A DNA stretch of 64,000 nucleotides from Actinoplanes sp. DH11 (GTDB taxonomy: Bacteria; Actinomycetota; Actinomycetes; Mycobacteriales; Micromonosporaceae): contig NZ_JAHWGU010000024.1 in the NCBI RefSeq assembly GCF_020873875.1, positions 1 through 64,000 of the forward strand, read 5' to 3'. Under the pieces are notes generated by a model that had not been told where the DNA came from, searched no databases, and was given only the letters and a program-made list of their open reading frames with translations. Both the position numbers and the translations under genes were made by a program. Every line of letters begins with the position of its first letter. Positions within the stretch are counted from its first letter, which is position 1. Shown one piece after another: positions 17,601-24,889 of this stretch.

Positions 17601-19764
17601 GCGGGAGTACGAGCGCGCCATGCGTCACCTGGCCGACCCGGACCAGGCGCTCGGCACGTCGCTCGGCATGCTCAGCGTGATGATCCCGTCCGGGCAGAGC
17701 CGGTTCGGTGAGGCCGGAGCCGCCCTGAAACGGCTGCGTGAGGCGTTCCCGGACGGCACCGGCACCCGGGTGCAGCGCGCCAACATGCTCACTGCGGCCT
17801 GCTGTTTCCTGCTCGAGCAGGGCGAGACCGGCGAGCAGCTGGAGGAGGTCCTCGCCGAGTTCCACGCGCTGGGGCTGCGCGCGGGCGACCTGATGCCGCA
17901 GCACCGGTGGGTGTACGTCTACCAGGCGCACGCCCGCCTCATACAACTGCGGCTCGCCCCCGACGAGGAGCGCCCGCGACGTCTGGCCGTGGCCCGCAAG
18001 GCGGTGCAGGACCTCGGCGAGGTGGGCGGCACCCCGCTGCTGCGCGCCGTCCACCTGACCACCCGGGCGTCGCTGCACTTCGTGGCCGGCGAATACGAGC
18101 GCTGCCTCAAGGTCGCCGACGAGGCGGAGCAGCGGCTGCGTGGCCTGGACGCGCCGTTCATCCAGTACGAGGTGTTCCGGATCCGGGCGCGGGCGATGCG
18201 CGCCCTCGGCATGGCGAACGAGGCGGACCGGCAGGCACGGTACGCGCTCACGGTCGCCGGGCACCACGGCTGGGAGCAGCGGCGACGTCAGACGCGTACC
18301 GAATTCGGGGTGGAAGAAGGCGCCGGCACGCATCGCCGCACCGTCGCCGAACGCCGCCCGGGCGGTGGCCGCAACCGCCACCTGGACGCGTTGCAGCAGA
18401 TCAGCGCCGCAGCCGCCTCCATCCTGGACCCCCAGCAGCTGGCCCAGGTCGCGCTCGACGAGATGTTGCGCATCCTGGGCGCCGAGCGGGCACTGTTCTT
18501 CCTGGTCGGCGAGTCGGGCGAGCCGGTCCGCTACGCCGGGCGGGACGCGGACGGCGAGCTGGCCGAGGAGATCGCGTACGGCGCCACCCTGGTCGCCCGG
18601 GTCGCCGAGACCGGTGAACCGCTGGTGGTGACCGGCACCGAGGAGGGCGCGGCGCTCGGGTCCCGCAGCGCCGTGGTGCACGGCCTGCGCAGCATCCTGG
18701 TGGCCCCGGTGCAGTTCAAGGGCCGGCTCATCGCGGTCGTCTACCTGGACAGCCGCCTGGCCCGCGGCATCTTCACCGACGACGACGTCGCCGTGCTCAC
18801 CGCCGTGACCAGCCATGTCGCGGTGTCGCTGGAGACGGCCCGGGCGGCCCAGCTGCACTCGGCGGTGCAGGCGGCCCGGCAGCAGCAGGCGCTCGCCGAG
18901 ATGCTGCGGGAAAGCCTGGCCGAGCTGACCGCGATCCTGGAACCGGACCGGGTGCTGCGGCAGCTCTGCGTGACGCTGTACGAGCAGCTCGGCGCCTCGG
19001 CCGGCGTCCTCGTCGGCCCCGGCGGGGACGTGCTGGCCGTGGTGGGCGACGCCCCCGCCGACGCCCTGGGCTCGACAGTCACGGACGCGCCCCTGTTGCT
19101 GGCCGGTGCCGCGACCACCCTGGAGGTGCCGTTGCAGGGCCGCGACGAACCCGCAGGGCGGATCCTGCTGGGCGGCCCCGCCCTCGACGACACCAGCCGC
19201 CAGGTGGCGGCCGCGCTGGCCACCCAGGGCATGACGGCGTACGAGAACGCGCGGCTCTTCAGCCGCGTCCAGGAACTCGCCACCACCGACGAACTGACCG
19301 GCCAGCACAACCGGCGCCACTTCTACGCGATCGCCGGCGCCCTGGTCAGCACCGCGGCCCGGCACGGGCGCCAGCTCGCCGCCGCGATGCTGGACATAGA
19401 CAAGTTCAAGAACATCAACGATTCGTACGGTCATGGCGTCGGCGACGAGGTCATCCGTACCGTTGCCGCCCGCGTCCGTGGCTGCCTGCGCGCCTCCGAC
19501 GTGCTCGGCCGTTACGGCGGCGAGGAGTTCGCGGTGGTCCTGCCCGACCACGAGGGCCAGGCCGCCGAACTGGCCGAACGCATCCGCCAGGCGGTCTCCG
19601 CGGACCCGGTGGCCACCCAGGCCGGCCCGGTCACCGTCACGATAAGCGTCGGCCTGGCCCGCCTCGAACCCGGCGACACCAGCCTCGACGAGCTCCTGGC
19701 GCGCGCCGACCACGCCCTCTACCGCGCGAAGGAAACCGGCCGCAACCGCGTCGTGGCGGTCTGA
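14650..19764 (+). CDS. Ser/Thr kinase - AAA ATPase - TPR - GAF - diguanylate cyclase fusion
   Basis: The protein has 1704 residues. The kinase (about 12-270) has GRGAFTMVHRA, YAVKRPL, LVHRDIKPGN, LIDFGLALLG and YAAPEQ, so it looks active. An AAA_16-type ATPase (about 285-640) has the P-loop GGAGSGRT, with Arg where Lys is usual, and Walker B LLIVIDDAYHLD. A linker at about residues 460-485 has DVPN-type repeats. Helical TPR-like repeats fill about 650-1220. GAF-like domains occupy about 1250-1400 and 1415-1540. The C-terminal GGDEF domain has RYGGEEF with the inhibitory site RASD five residues before it, so it should make c-di-GMP under feedback inhibition. GTG 14650 is preferred over GTG 14644 because GGAG at 14641-14644 then has 5-nt spacing. 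Confidence 0.88.
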   Translation: MQVTEIALTDLVVGEELGRGAFTMVHRARRGSQEYAVKRPLSGPDAYPGIRAVFRREAAVLACIDDPAVVRVHACGDLDGVPALVLEQIPGGSLADLIAAGVLAPDRVVEIAARLARALAATHRLGLVHRDIKPGNIMVSGDRPAKLIDFGLALLGRQAPVDEAVGTFLYAAPEQSGMLKRPVDGRSDLYSLGVVLFECLTGRLPFESDDVGELLRLHLAAPVPDLVALRPGLDPALVAVVNRLLAKDPDDRYLDAAALLTDLRGCPGGAAAEQPAVSGWPLVGREAEAARLRHRWDRAREGLGGVAVIRGGAGSGRTRLAAEVAGWAAAAGVPVLRATGRPDEASPLAAAREAIGGWLAEARRSPRAQRVVAEASEVAGPALMRRLSGEDDGDAPQQEHMLAAGVTFVGELATRSGGLLIVIDDAYHLDSGSRHLITKLVAELPSLPILLVLVEPAQDVPDQQDVPNQQDAPNSLDVPNPLDVPNALEVTCAPLPDDDVARLVASRLPGARVPGDLARHVTARTDGTPLAVVSHLLRLLDAGLLGPLWGEWRLDTVGADALPPAADVRDLLAARLTGLSDAVRDILTTAAVAGVRFRPEPLLDSGDDRAPAPELVVTALAAGVDRHVLEPRPGGWYAFVHPQLRDVLLEALDPAELRRRHAALARSLGRLPGESDVYAIARHYRRAGDAAPAADRLRSVAAAGLRALADQAPAEAVDYLSEAVAGDPAAGFTLLHPLARAYLRAARFDDAAATLDRALANEPDRLRRARLLTTRIELHHTLWDDERALDATRAALAELRRPLPGAGLLALLASLLVALGGGVVRRTRVGFGTARGRRRETLAALTAVLDAGGYAAGVGLRLREAGTLALRAMYAVNRLGPCPEYVRVYALIGYVTAVIHLRGTSDRCLSRAARVAAELGDPALTAYVEWMRGCALLFGGYDDGTAWETVIARHARWYSPAQMIPGYATVGLRLLLRGYVAESEREYERAMRHLADPDQALGTSLGMLSVMIPSGQSRFGEAGAALKRLREAFPDGTGTRVQRANMLTAACCFLLEQGETGEQLEEVLAEFHALGLRAGDLMPQHRWVYVYQAHARLIQLRLAPDEERPRRLAVARKAVQDLGEVGGTPLLRAVHLTTRASLHFVAGEYERCLKVADEAEQRLRGLDAPFIQYEVFRIRARAMRALGMANEADRQARYALTVAGHHGWEQRRRQTRTEFGVEEGAGTHRRTVAERRPGGGRNRHLDALQQISAAAASILDPQQLAQVALDEMLRILGAERALFFLVGESGEPVRYAGRDADGELAEEIAYGATLVARVAETGEPLVVTGTEEGAALGSRSAVVHGLRSILVAPVQFKGRLIAVVYLDSRLARGIFTDDDVAVLTAVTSHVAVSLETARAAQLHSAVQAARQQQALAEMLRESLAELTAILEPDRVLRQLCVTLYEQLGASAGVLVGPGGDVLAVVGDAPADALGSTVTDAPLLLAGAATTLEVPLQGRDEPAGRILLGGPALDDTSRQVAAALATQGMTAYENARLFSRVQELATTDELTGQHNRRHFYAIAGALVSTAARHGRQLAAAMLDIDKFKNINDSYGHGVGDEVIRTVAARVRGCLRASDVLGRYGGEEFAVVLPDHEGQAAELAERIRQAVSADPVATQAGPVTVTISVGLARLEPGDTSLDELLARADHALYRAKETGRNRVVAV

Positions 19765-19791
19765 CCCCGAACCGACCGCGCCCCCGCCGCG

Positions 19792-20145
19792 TCAGGAGAT
19801 CAGGCAGAACGGATGCCCGACCGGGTCCGCGAACACCCGGAACGTGTCGCCCCCACCACCCAGCCGCTTCGCACCGAGCGCCGTGACCTGCCGCTCACCC
19901 TCATCGAGACTGCTCACCCGCACGTCCACATGCATCTGCTGCGGGTGCTCCTGTCCCGGCCAGCCCGGCGCCCGGAAGTCCGCAACCCGCTGGAACGCGA
20001 TGCCCGGCCGGTCCGGCGCGTCCCCGATCACCACCCAGTCACCCTCGTCCTGAACCCGCTGCATCCCGAGCAGCTCCTGGTAGAACGAGGCCAAGGCGGA
20101 AGGGTCGGGACAGTCGATGATGAGGCCGTGCCAGCGTCCGATCAC
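19792..20145 (-). CDS. VOC-superfamily (glyoxalase/bleomycin-resistance-like) protein
   Basis: The protein has 117 residues, one complete VOC unit. It has LIIDCPDPSALASFYQELLG at the start and HVDVRVSSLDEG and FRVFADPVGHPFCLI in the second half. Many actinobacterial proteins of this length and wording exist, and their substrates are usually unknown. GTG start at 20145. It converges with the large kinase-cyclase gene (gap 27 bp) and lies downstream of the M15 peptidase gene on the same strand, separated by a palindromic element. Confidence 0.82.
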   Translation of the reverse strand: MIGRWHGLIIDCPDPSALASFYQELLGMQRVQDEGDWVVIGDAPDRPGIAFQRVADFRAPGWPGQEHPQQMHVDVRVSSLDEGERQVTALGAKRLGGGGDTFRVFADPVGHPFCLIS

Positions 20146-20257
20146 CCCACCATACTGCCGTCCCGCACAGCCCCGCGCCGCCCCGCCGCCGGACCGGGCC
20201 CGGCCCGGCGGCGACGGCTCCGCGCCGGCGTCGGCTGCGGGCGGTCCACGCGGCGGT

Positions 20258-20332
20258 GTTGATCTGCTAGCGATGCGAAATCGCGGTCACAGCCCCATGA
20301 TCACAGCGATTTCGCATCGCTAGCAGATCAAC
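20258..20332. repeat. 75-bp palindromic element, copy 1 (perfect 27-bp arms)
   Basis: The left arm at 20258-20284 begins GTTGATCTGCTAGCGATGCG. The right arm at 20306-20332 is its exact reverse complement. The loop is 21 nt and contains CACAGCCCCATGATCAC. It sits between two minus-strand genes (M15 peptidase and VOC protein). Two further copies with the same arm and loop lengths lie at 43775-43849 and 52757-52831. Confidence 0.92.
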
Positions 20333-20380
20333 TTCTCGCCACGGCCCAGCGACGGCCTGGAGCGGGAGATGACCAGGTCG

Positions 20381-21250
20381 TCACAGGTTGGTGGTGCTGA
20401 AGTGCATGTAGTCCTTGAGGGAGTTCCACCGGCCGCCCCAAGCGAACCCCTGCCGCGTGAAGGCTTCCACCGCCCCGCCCTCATGCACCATCCCCACGGC
20501 ATAGCGTGACCGATTCAGCCACCACTCCGTGTTCGGCGGGTCCAGGTAGTCGCCTCGGATCATCGGGTTCTGGCGGGGGTTCACGTCGACCGCCCGGCCG
20601 TACGAGTGCTGGGACCACTTGGTGGTTCCGGCCACGAATCGGCACTCGTAGCCGCCCGTGAGCACCGACCGGTCGGTCAGGCCTGGCATGTTCACCGAGG
20701 CCGGCTGCATCACCATGATGGGGAACCGCCAGCGGTAGAGCTGGGCGAACGCCTTCTGGGTCGGCAGCACCAGCGAGCGGTGCATGATCAGGCTGCCGTT
20801 GTGGACGCGGCCCTGGAAGTCGATGTAGCGGACCCAGATCCGTCGCAGGTCGGTGACCGGGACCGGGCATTCGCGGGCGGGGTCGCCGTTGGCTTCGCGG
20901 GCGGTGACGGTTTCGGTGCGGGTCCGGAAGTCCGGGATGGGGGCGCGCGGGGTGTGCAGCCGCAGCATGCCGTCGGGCCGCGGCCGGGTGTAGGAGCCGA
21001 GTCCGTTCCAGTTGCGCAGGTCGGCGGCGCGCACACCGTGTTCGGCGGCGATCCCGGCAACCGTCTCACCGGGCCGGACAACGTGAGCGACCGGCGATGT
21101 CGAAGCGGCCGGCGATGACGGAGCGACCGGCGATGTCGAAGCGGCCGGCGATGACGGAGCGGCCGGCGATGACGAAGCGGCCGGCGAAGAGGAAGGGGAA
21201 GAAACGGCGGGGACCAGGGCCACGACAAGCGCCGGAAGGATTTTCCACAC
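20381..21250 (-). CDS. Secreted LysM-domain M15 peptidase (D-Ala-D-Ala carboxypeptidase type)
   Basis: The protein has 289 residues. The start has a signal peptide (WKILPALVVALVPAVSS) and then a Ser/Pro/Ala repeat linker encoded by repetitive DNA at about 21090-21190. A LysM domain (about 60-105: HVVRPGETVAGIAAEHGV, LRNWNGLGSY) binds peptidoglycan. The C-terminal peptidase shows the Zn motif SQHSYGRAVDVNP (His, Asp) and ends in WGGRWNSLKDYMHFS, whose last His completes the site. It should trim cell-wall peptides outside the membrane. GTG 21250 lies 2-3 nt after GGGGAG, closer than usual. It is divergent from the FxsB gene. Confidence 0.85.
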   Translation of the reverse strand: MWKILPALVVALVPAVSSPSSSPAASSSPAAPSSPAASTSPVAPSSPAASTSPVAHVVRPGETVAGIAAEHGVRAADLRNWNGLGSYTRPRPDGMLRLHTPRAPIPDFRTRTETVTAREANGDPARECPVPVTDLRRIWVRYIDFQGRVHNGSLIMHRSLVLPTQKAFAQLYRWRFPIMVMQPASVNMPGLTDRSVLTGGYECRFVAGTTKWSQHSYGRAVDVNPRQNPMIRGDYLDPPNTEWWLNRSRYAVGMVHEGGAVEAFTRQGFAWGGRWNSLKDYMHFSTTNL

Positions 21251-21331
21251 AGCTCCCCAGCGTCGGGCACAAACTGCCCATCAGCGGAGGAACCGTCAAT
21301 TAGTGACCGCCGTCACACGTACCGTGGTCTG

Positions 21332-22492
21332 GTGCACCCTCGCTGGCCGTACCACTCGCTGGATCTCGCCGGGCTGAAAGCCGGCGGCTGGCGTCCCCAG
21401 CCCTTCCGCGAGTTCGTCCTCAAGGTTCACCAGCGGTGCAACCTGGCCTGCACCTACTGCTACGTCTACGAGTCGCCGGACCGGAGCTGGCGGGAGCGGC
21501 CCCGGCTGATGAGCGACGAGGTGTGGCGCGCTGCGGGTGAGCGGATCGGGGAGCATGCCGCGCGGCACGGTCTTGCGGGGGTACGGGTGGTGCTGCACGG
21601 CGGGGAGCCCCTGCTCGCGGGCCCGGCGCGGCTTCGGCGGCAGGTCACCGCGATGCGCGCGACCACCGGCTGTGAGCTGCGGGTGAGCATGCAGACGAAC
21701 GGGGTGGGGCTGGACGAGCGGGCCCTGGCCGAGCTGGCGGCGGCGGACATCCGGGTCGGGGTGAGCGTCGACGGCACGGCGCAGGACCATGATCGGCACC
21801 GGGTGCTGCGCGACGGCCGGGGCAGCCACGCGGCGGTCACCGGGGCGTTGCGGCTGCTGGCTTCGGAGCCTTTCCGGCATCTGTACGGTGGCCTGCTCTG
21901 CACCGTCGACCCGGCGTCCGATCCGGTGCGGACCTATCGGGCCCTGCTGAGCCACGAACCGCCCGCGATCGACCTGCTGCTGCCGCACGCGAACTGGGCG
22001 AGCCCGCCGTCCGGTGACGTCGCGGCGTGGCTGATCGCCGTCTTCGACGAGTGGTACGCCGCGCCGTCCCGGCCGACCCGGATCCGGCTTTTCGAGGACG
22101 TGATGAACCTGCTGCTGGGCGGGTCGAGCGGTTCCGAGCAGGTGGGTCTGAGCCCGGTGGCGATCGCCGTGGTGGAGTCGGACGGCGACATCGAGCAGGT
22201 CGACGCGTTGAAGAGCGCGTACGCCGGAGCCTGCGCCACCGGCCGTAACGTGCGCACCGACGCCTTCGACACGGTGCTTACGCATCCGGGCGTGGCCGCG
22301 CGGCAGATCGGTGTGGCGGCCCTGGCGGACGGGTGCCTGACCTGCCCGGTGCACCGGGTCTGTGGCGGCGGGCATTACGCCCACCGCTACCGGCCCGGTG
22401 ACGGCTTCCGGAACCCGACCGTCTACTGCGCCGACATGAGTCGGCTGATCGGGCACGTGCGCGAGCGGCTCAGGGCCGATCTGACTCGGTGA
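21332..22492 (+). CDS. fxsB: FxsB-family radical SAM/SPASM peptide-modifying enzyme
   Basis: The protein has 386 residues. The radical SAM cluster motif CNLACTYCYVYE (CxxxCxxC) is preceded by FREFVLKVHQR, typical of FxsB. VVLHGGEPLL and SVDGTAQDHDRHR follow. The C-terminal SPASM-like part has CLTCPVHRVCGGG and a last Cys in VYCADMS, which would bind an additional iron-sulfur cluster. Family members modify small ribosomal peptides ending FxSxx. No such peptide gene was found beside it, which is unusual. GTG 21332 has no good ribosome site, so the transcript may be leaderless or the start may lie elsewhere. Its last 23 bp overlap the convergent AI-2E-family gene. Confidence 0.82.
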   Translation: MHPRWPYHSLDLAGLKAGGWRPQPFREFVLKVHQRCNLACTYCYVYESPDRSWRERPRLMSDEVWRAAGERIGEHAARHGLAGVRVVLHGGEPLLAGPARLRRQVTAMRATTGCELRVSMQTNGVGLDERALAELAAADIRVGVSVDGTAQDHDRHRVLRDGRGSHAAVTGALRLLASEPFRHLYGGLLCTVDPASDPVRTYRALLSHEPPAIDLLLPHANWASPPSGDVAAWLIAVFDEWYAAPSRPTRIRLFEDVMNLLLGGSSGSEQVGLSPVAIAVVESDGDIEQVDALKSAYAGACATGRNVRTDAFDTVLTHPGVAARQIGVAALADGCLTCPVHRVCGGGHYAHRYRPGDGFRNPTVYCADMSRLIGHVRERLRADLTR

Positions 22493-23660
22493 CGGTCGTG
22501 CCGCCGGCGGCGGGCTCGGGTGCGGGCGCCGGGACAGGCGCGGGTGCGGAAGCGGGCGCGGGCACCGGCGGCGGGTCGGCGGTCTGCACCGCCGGGGCAG
22601 GGTCGCTGAGCTGCTCCCGCAGGTAGGTCCAGATCACCGCGATGATCGCCGCGACCGGGACGGCGAGCAGCGCGCCGACGATGCCGTAGAGGCTGCTGCC
22701 CAGGGTGACGGCGAGCAGCACCACGCCGGCGTGCAGGCCGAGGCCGCGGCTCTGCACCATGGGCTGGAAGACGTTGCCCTCCAGCTGCTGCACCGCCACG
22801 ATGATGGCGAGCACGATCAGCGCGTCGGTCCAGCCGTTGGAGACGAGCGCGATGAGCACCGCGACGAAGCCGGCGAAGAGCGCGCCGACGATCGGCACGA
22901 ACGCCGCCACGAAGGTCAGCACGGCGAGCGGCAGCACCAGCGGCACGCCGACGATCCACAGGCCGACGCCGATGAAGACGGCGTCCAGCAGGCCGACGAA
23001 GGCCTGCGAGCGGACGAACGCGCCGAGCGTGTCCCAGCTGCGGCCGGCGATGGCCGGGACGTCGGTGGCGAGGCGGCCGGGCAGCTGGCGGGAGAGCCAC
23101 GGCAGGAAGCGCGGGCCGTCCTTCAGGAAGAAGAACATCAGGAAGAGCGCGAGCACCGTGGTGACCAGGCCGTCCACCACGGTGTTGACACCGGTCAGGG
23201 TGGCCGTGGCGATGCTGCCGACACTGTTCTGGAGCCGGTCGATCCCGCTGTCCAGGGCGCTGTTGACCTGGTCGTCGCCGATGTTCAGGGGCGGGCCGGC
23301 CGCCCATTCCCGGACCGTGTCGATGCCGTCGGCCACGCCGTCGGCCAGGGTGCCGGACTCGGAGGCGACCGGGACGATGATGCCGACCAGGGTGCCGATG
23401 GCGACCACCAGGAACAGCAGGGTGACGAGCGAGGCGGCCAGGGCCGGTGGCCAGTTGTGCCGGCGCAGGAACCGGACCGGCGGCCAGGTGAGGGTGGTCA
23501 GCAGCAGCGCGACGACGAGCGGCCAGATGATCGACCATGCGTTGCCGAGCAGCCGGAGTGCCACATATGTCAGAAGCAGCACGACCAGCAGCTGCACGGA
23601 GATCATGGCGGAGGTACGCAGCGCGCGGCGCGATCTCCGCACACTCAGAGTGGGGCCCAT
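22470..23660 (-). CDS. AI-2E-family (TqsA/YdiK-like) membrane permease
   Basis: The protein has 396 residues with about eight membrane helices in the AI-2E transporter pattern. A basic start (RRSRRALR) is followed by helices at about 18-70. Conserved segments include FLMFFFLKDGP and FVPIVGALFAGFVAVLIALVS, plus NVFQPMVQSRGLGLHAG near the end. The last 50 residues are Pro/Ala-rich cytoplasmic tail. Despite the family name, members transport various substrates, including Na+/H+ exchange in some; no substrate is claimed. ATG 23660 follows AGGGTG by 6 nt. The 3' end overlaps fxsB by 23 bp. Confidence 0.85.
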   Translation of the reverse strand: MGPTLSVRRSRRALRTSAMISVQLLVVLLLTYVALRLLGNAWSIIWPLVVALLLTTLTWPPVRFLRRHNWPPALAASLVTLLFLVVAIGTLVGIIVPVASESGTLADGVADGIDTVREWAAGPPLNIGDDQVNSALDSGIDRLQNSVGSIATATLTGVNTVVDGLVTTVLALFLMFFFLKDGPRFLPWLSRQLPGRLATDVPAIAGRSWDTLGAFVRSQAFVGLLDAVFIGVGLWIVGVPLVLPLAVLTFVAAFVPIVGALFAGFVAVLIALVSNGWTDALIVLAIIVAVQQLEGNVFQPMVQSRGLGLHAGVVLLAVTLGSSLYGIVGALLAVPVAAIIAVIWTYLREQLSDPAPAVQTADPPPVPAPASAPAPVPAPAPEPAAGGTTVTESDRP

Positions 23661-23683
23661 GCGATCACCCTAGAAAGACGGAA

Positions 23684-23715
23684 CGAGTCCCGCACCCTAC
23701 GGGGTACGGGACTCG
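23684..23715 (-). terminator. Terminator hairpin after the DUF3068 gene
   Basis: CGAGTCCCG (23684-23692) pairs with CGGGACTCG (23707-23715), and the inner ACCC/GGGT extends the stem. On the minus strand the hairpin follows the DUF3068 stop at 23731 by 15 nt and is followed by TTCCGTCTTTCT, a weak T-rich tail. It would stop transcription before the AI-2E-family gene. Confidence 0.7.
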
Positions 23716-23730
23716 CCGGGGAAACGCCGA

Positions 23731-24783
23731 TCAAGCCGTGACCTTGCCGTCGGAGTCCTCGGTGATCTCCTCGTGCCGGTGCTTGGCGGCAGCCGCCCGG
23801 CGCCCGGTGGTGACCATCCACAGACCCAGGACCAGCAGCAGCGCGCCGAGCACGGCGAGACCGATCGGCAGGTAGCGGCTGATCAGCAGCACCTGGCTCT
23901 TGGTGTCGCTGGTCGACTCCACGTTGTTGGTGACGGTGTCCTCGGTGTAGACGAAGTCGCCGTTGAGCAGCTGGGTGGGCGTGCCGACGTTCGGCACGAA
24001 CGTCTTGCGCTGCTGCTCGGAGACCTTGATGAACTGGCCGGTGACCGGCTCGACCCAGATGTTGCGCGTGTTGGCGTAGTTCACCGTGCCCGCGGTGGCG
24101 GTGGGGGCGAACGCGCCGATCAGGGACGCGACCCGCTCGGTGTCGAACCCGAGGTCGGTCTCCGGGATGACCTGCTCGAACCGGTAGACCTCGAGGCCCT
24201 GGATCTCCTCGGTGCCCTTGAACTCGATCGGCAGCGCCTTGCGCAGGTCACGGTCGAAGTACTCGTACGTCTTCTGCTCCGTGCCGAACGGGAACTTGTA
24301 GAGCTGGCCCTGGAAGGTGACGGGGGCCGGGTCCTCGGTGTCGTTGAGCTTCTGGCCGGTCCACTCGACGGCGGCCGCGGAGTCCCGGTCGAGCGCGAGA
24401 AGAGCCTCGTACTGGCTGATCATCTCGCTGCTCTGCTCCACCCAGACGTTGGTGCCCAGCGCCTGCCAGACGACCGTGTCGTCGGTGTCGCCGAACTCCT
24501 TGTCGGTGGTGTCGGCCAGCGGCGAGATCTCGGTGGTGGAGCGCAGCGTCCCGGACTTGATGGCGACCTCGGGGGTCGGCTCGCCCTTGGTGTAGAGGAA
24601 CTGCGCGTTCGTGGCCTCGGCTACGCTCGGTCGCAGGCAGTCCTCGGTCACGGTCGCGGTGCACAATTTCAGGTCGTACGGCAGCCGGGCTACTGTCGGC
24701 GCGACATAGAACGCAAGCCCGGCGGCTATGACGACCGCGAAAACGCCGATGCCGAACAGCACGGCACCCAAGCGAGCTTTCAC
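23731..24783 (-). CDS. DUF3068 (PorA-family) membrane-anchored exported protein
   Basis: The protein has 350 residues. One N-terminal membrane helix (about 5-28: GAVLFGIGVFAVVIAAGLAF) and one near the C-terminus (about 305-328) flank a large extracytoplasmic domain. The domain has the paired Cys LKLCTATVTEDCL and YEYFDRDLRKALP, features of DUF3068. The tail is short and charged (KHRHEEITEDSD). GTG 24783 has GGGGAGG 5 nt upstream. The function of the family is unknown; it is common beside envelope genes of Actinobacteria, which fits the neighbouring glycan locus. It is divergent from the acyltransferase gene. Confidence 0.75.
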   Translation of the reverse strand: MKARLGAVLFGIGVFAVVIAAGLAFYVAPTVARLPYDLKLCTATVTEDCLRPSVAEATNAQFLYTKGEPTPEVAIKSGTLRSTTEISPLADTTDKEFGDTDDTVVWQALGTNVWVEQSSEMISQYEALLALDRDSAAAVEWTGQKLNDTEDPAPVTFQGQLYKFPFGTEQKTYEYFDRDLRKALPIEFKGTEEIQGLEVYRFEQVIPETDLGFDTERVASLIGAFAPTATAGTVNYANTRNIWVEPVTGQFIKVSEQQRKTFVPNVGTPTQLLNGDFVYTEDTVTNNVESTSDTKSQVLLISRYLPIGLAVLGALLLVLGLWMVTTGRRAAAAKHRHEEITEDSDGKVTA

Positions 24784-24812
24784 TGAACCTCCCCATCAGA
24801 CGGCCGACCGCA

Positions 24813-24871
24813 TTGCGCCAGTGGCGCCGTCGCCGATAATGACCGGAGGTTACTCGCCGGTTACTTGTTAC
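24813..24871 (+). promoter_or_regulatory. Candidate promoter and GTTAC direct repeats for the acyltransferase gene
   Basis: TTGCGC (24813-24818) and GATAAT (24835-24840) are spaced 16 bp, a plausible housekeeping promoter. Downstream, GTTAC occurs at 24849-24853, 24860-24864 and 24867-24871; the first two are exactly 11 bp apart, one helical turn. Such spacing is typical of response-regulator sites. The promoter call is moderate and the operator call is speculative. Confidence 0.4.
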
Positions 24872-24889
24872 GGAACCCTTGGACGGGAC

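Noticed and set aside
21097..21303. 68-residue plus-strand frame before fxsB, considered as its peptide precursor
   Set aside because: It is the complement of the Ser/Pro/Ala linker of the M15 peptidase and does not end in FxSxx.
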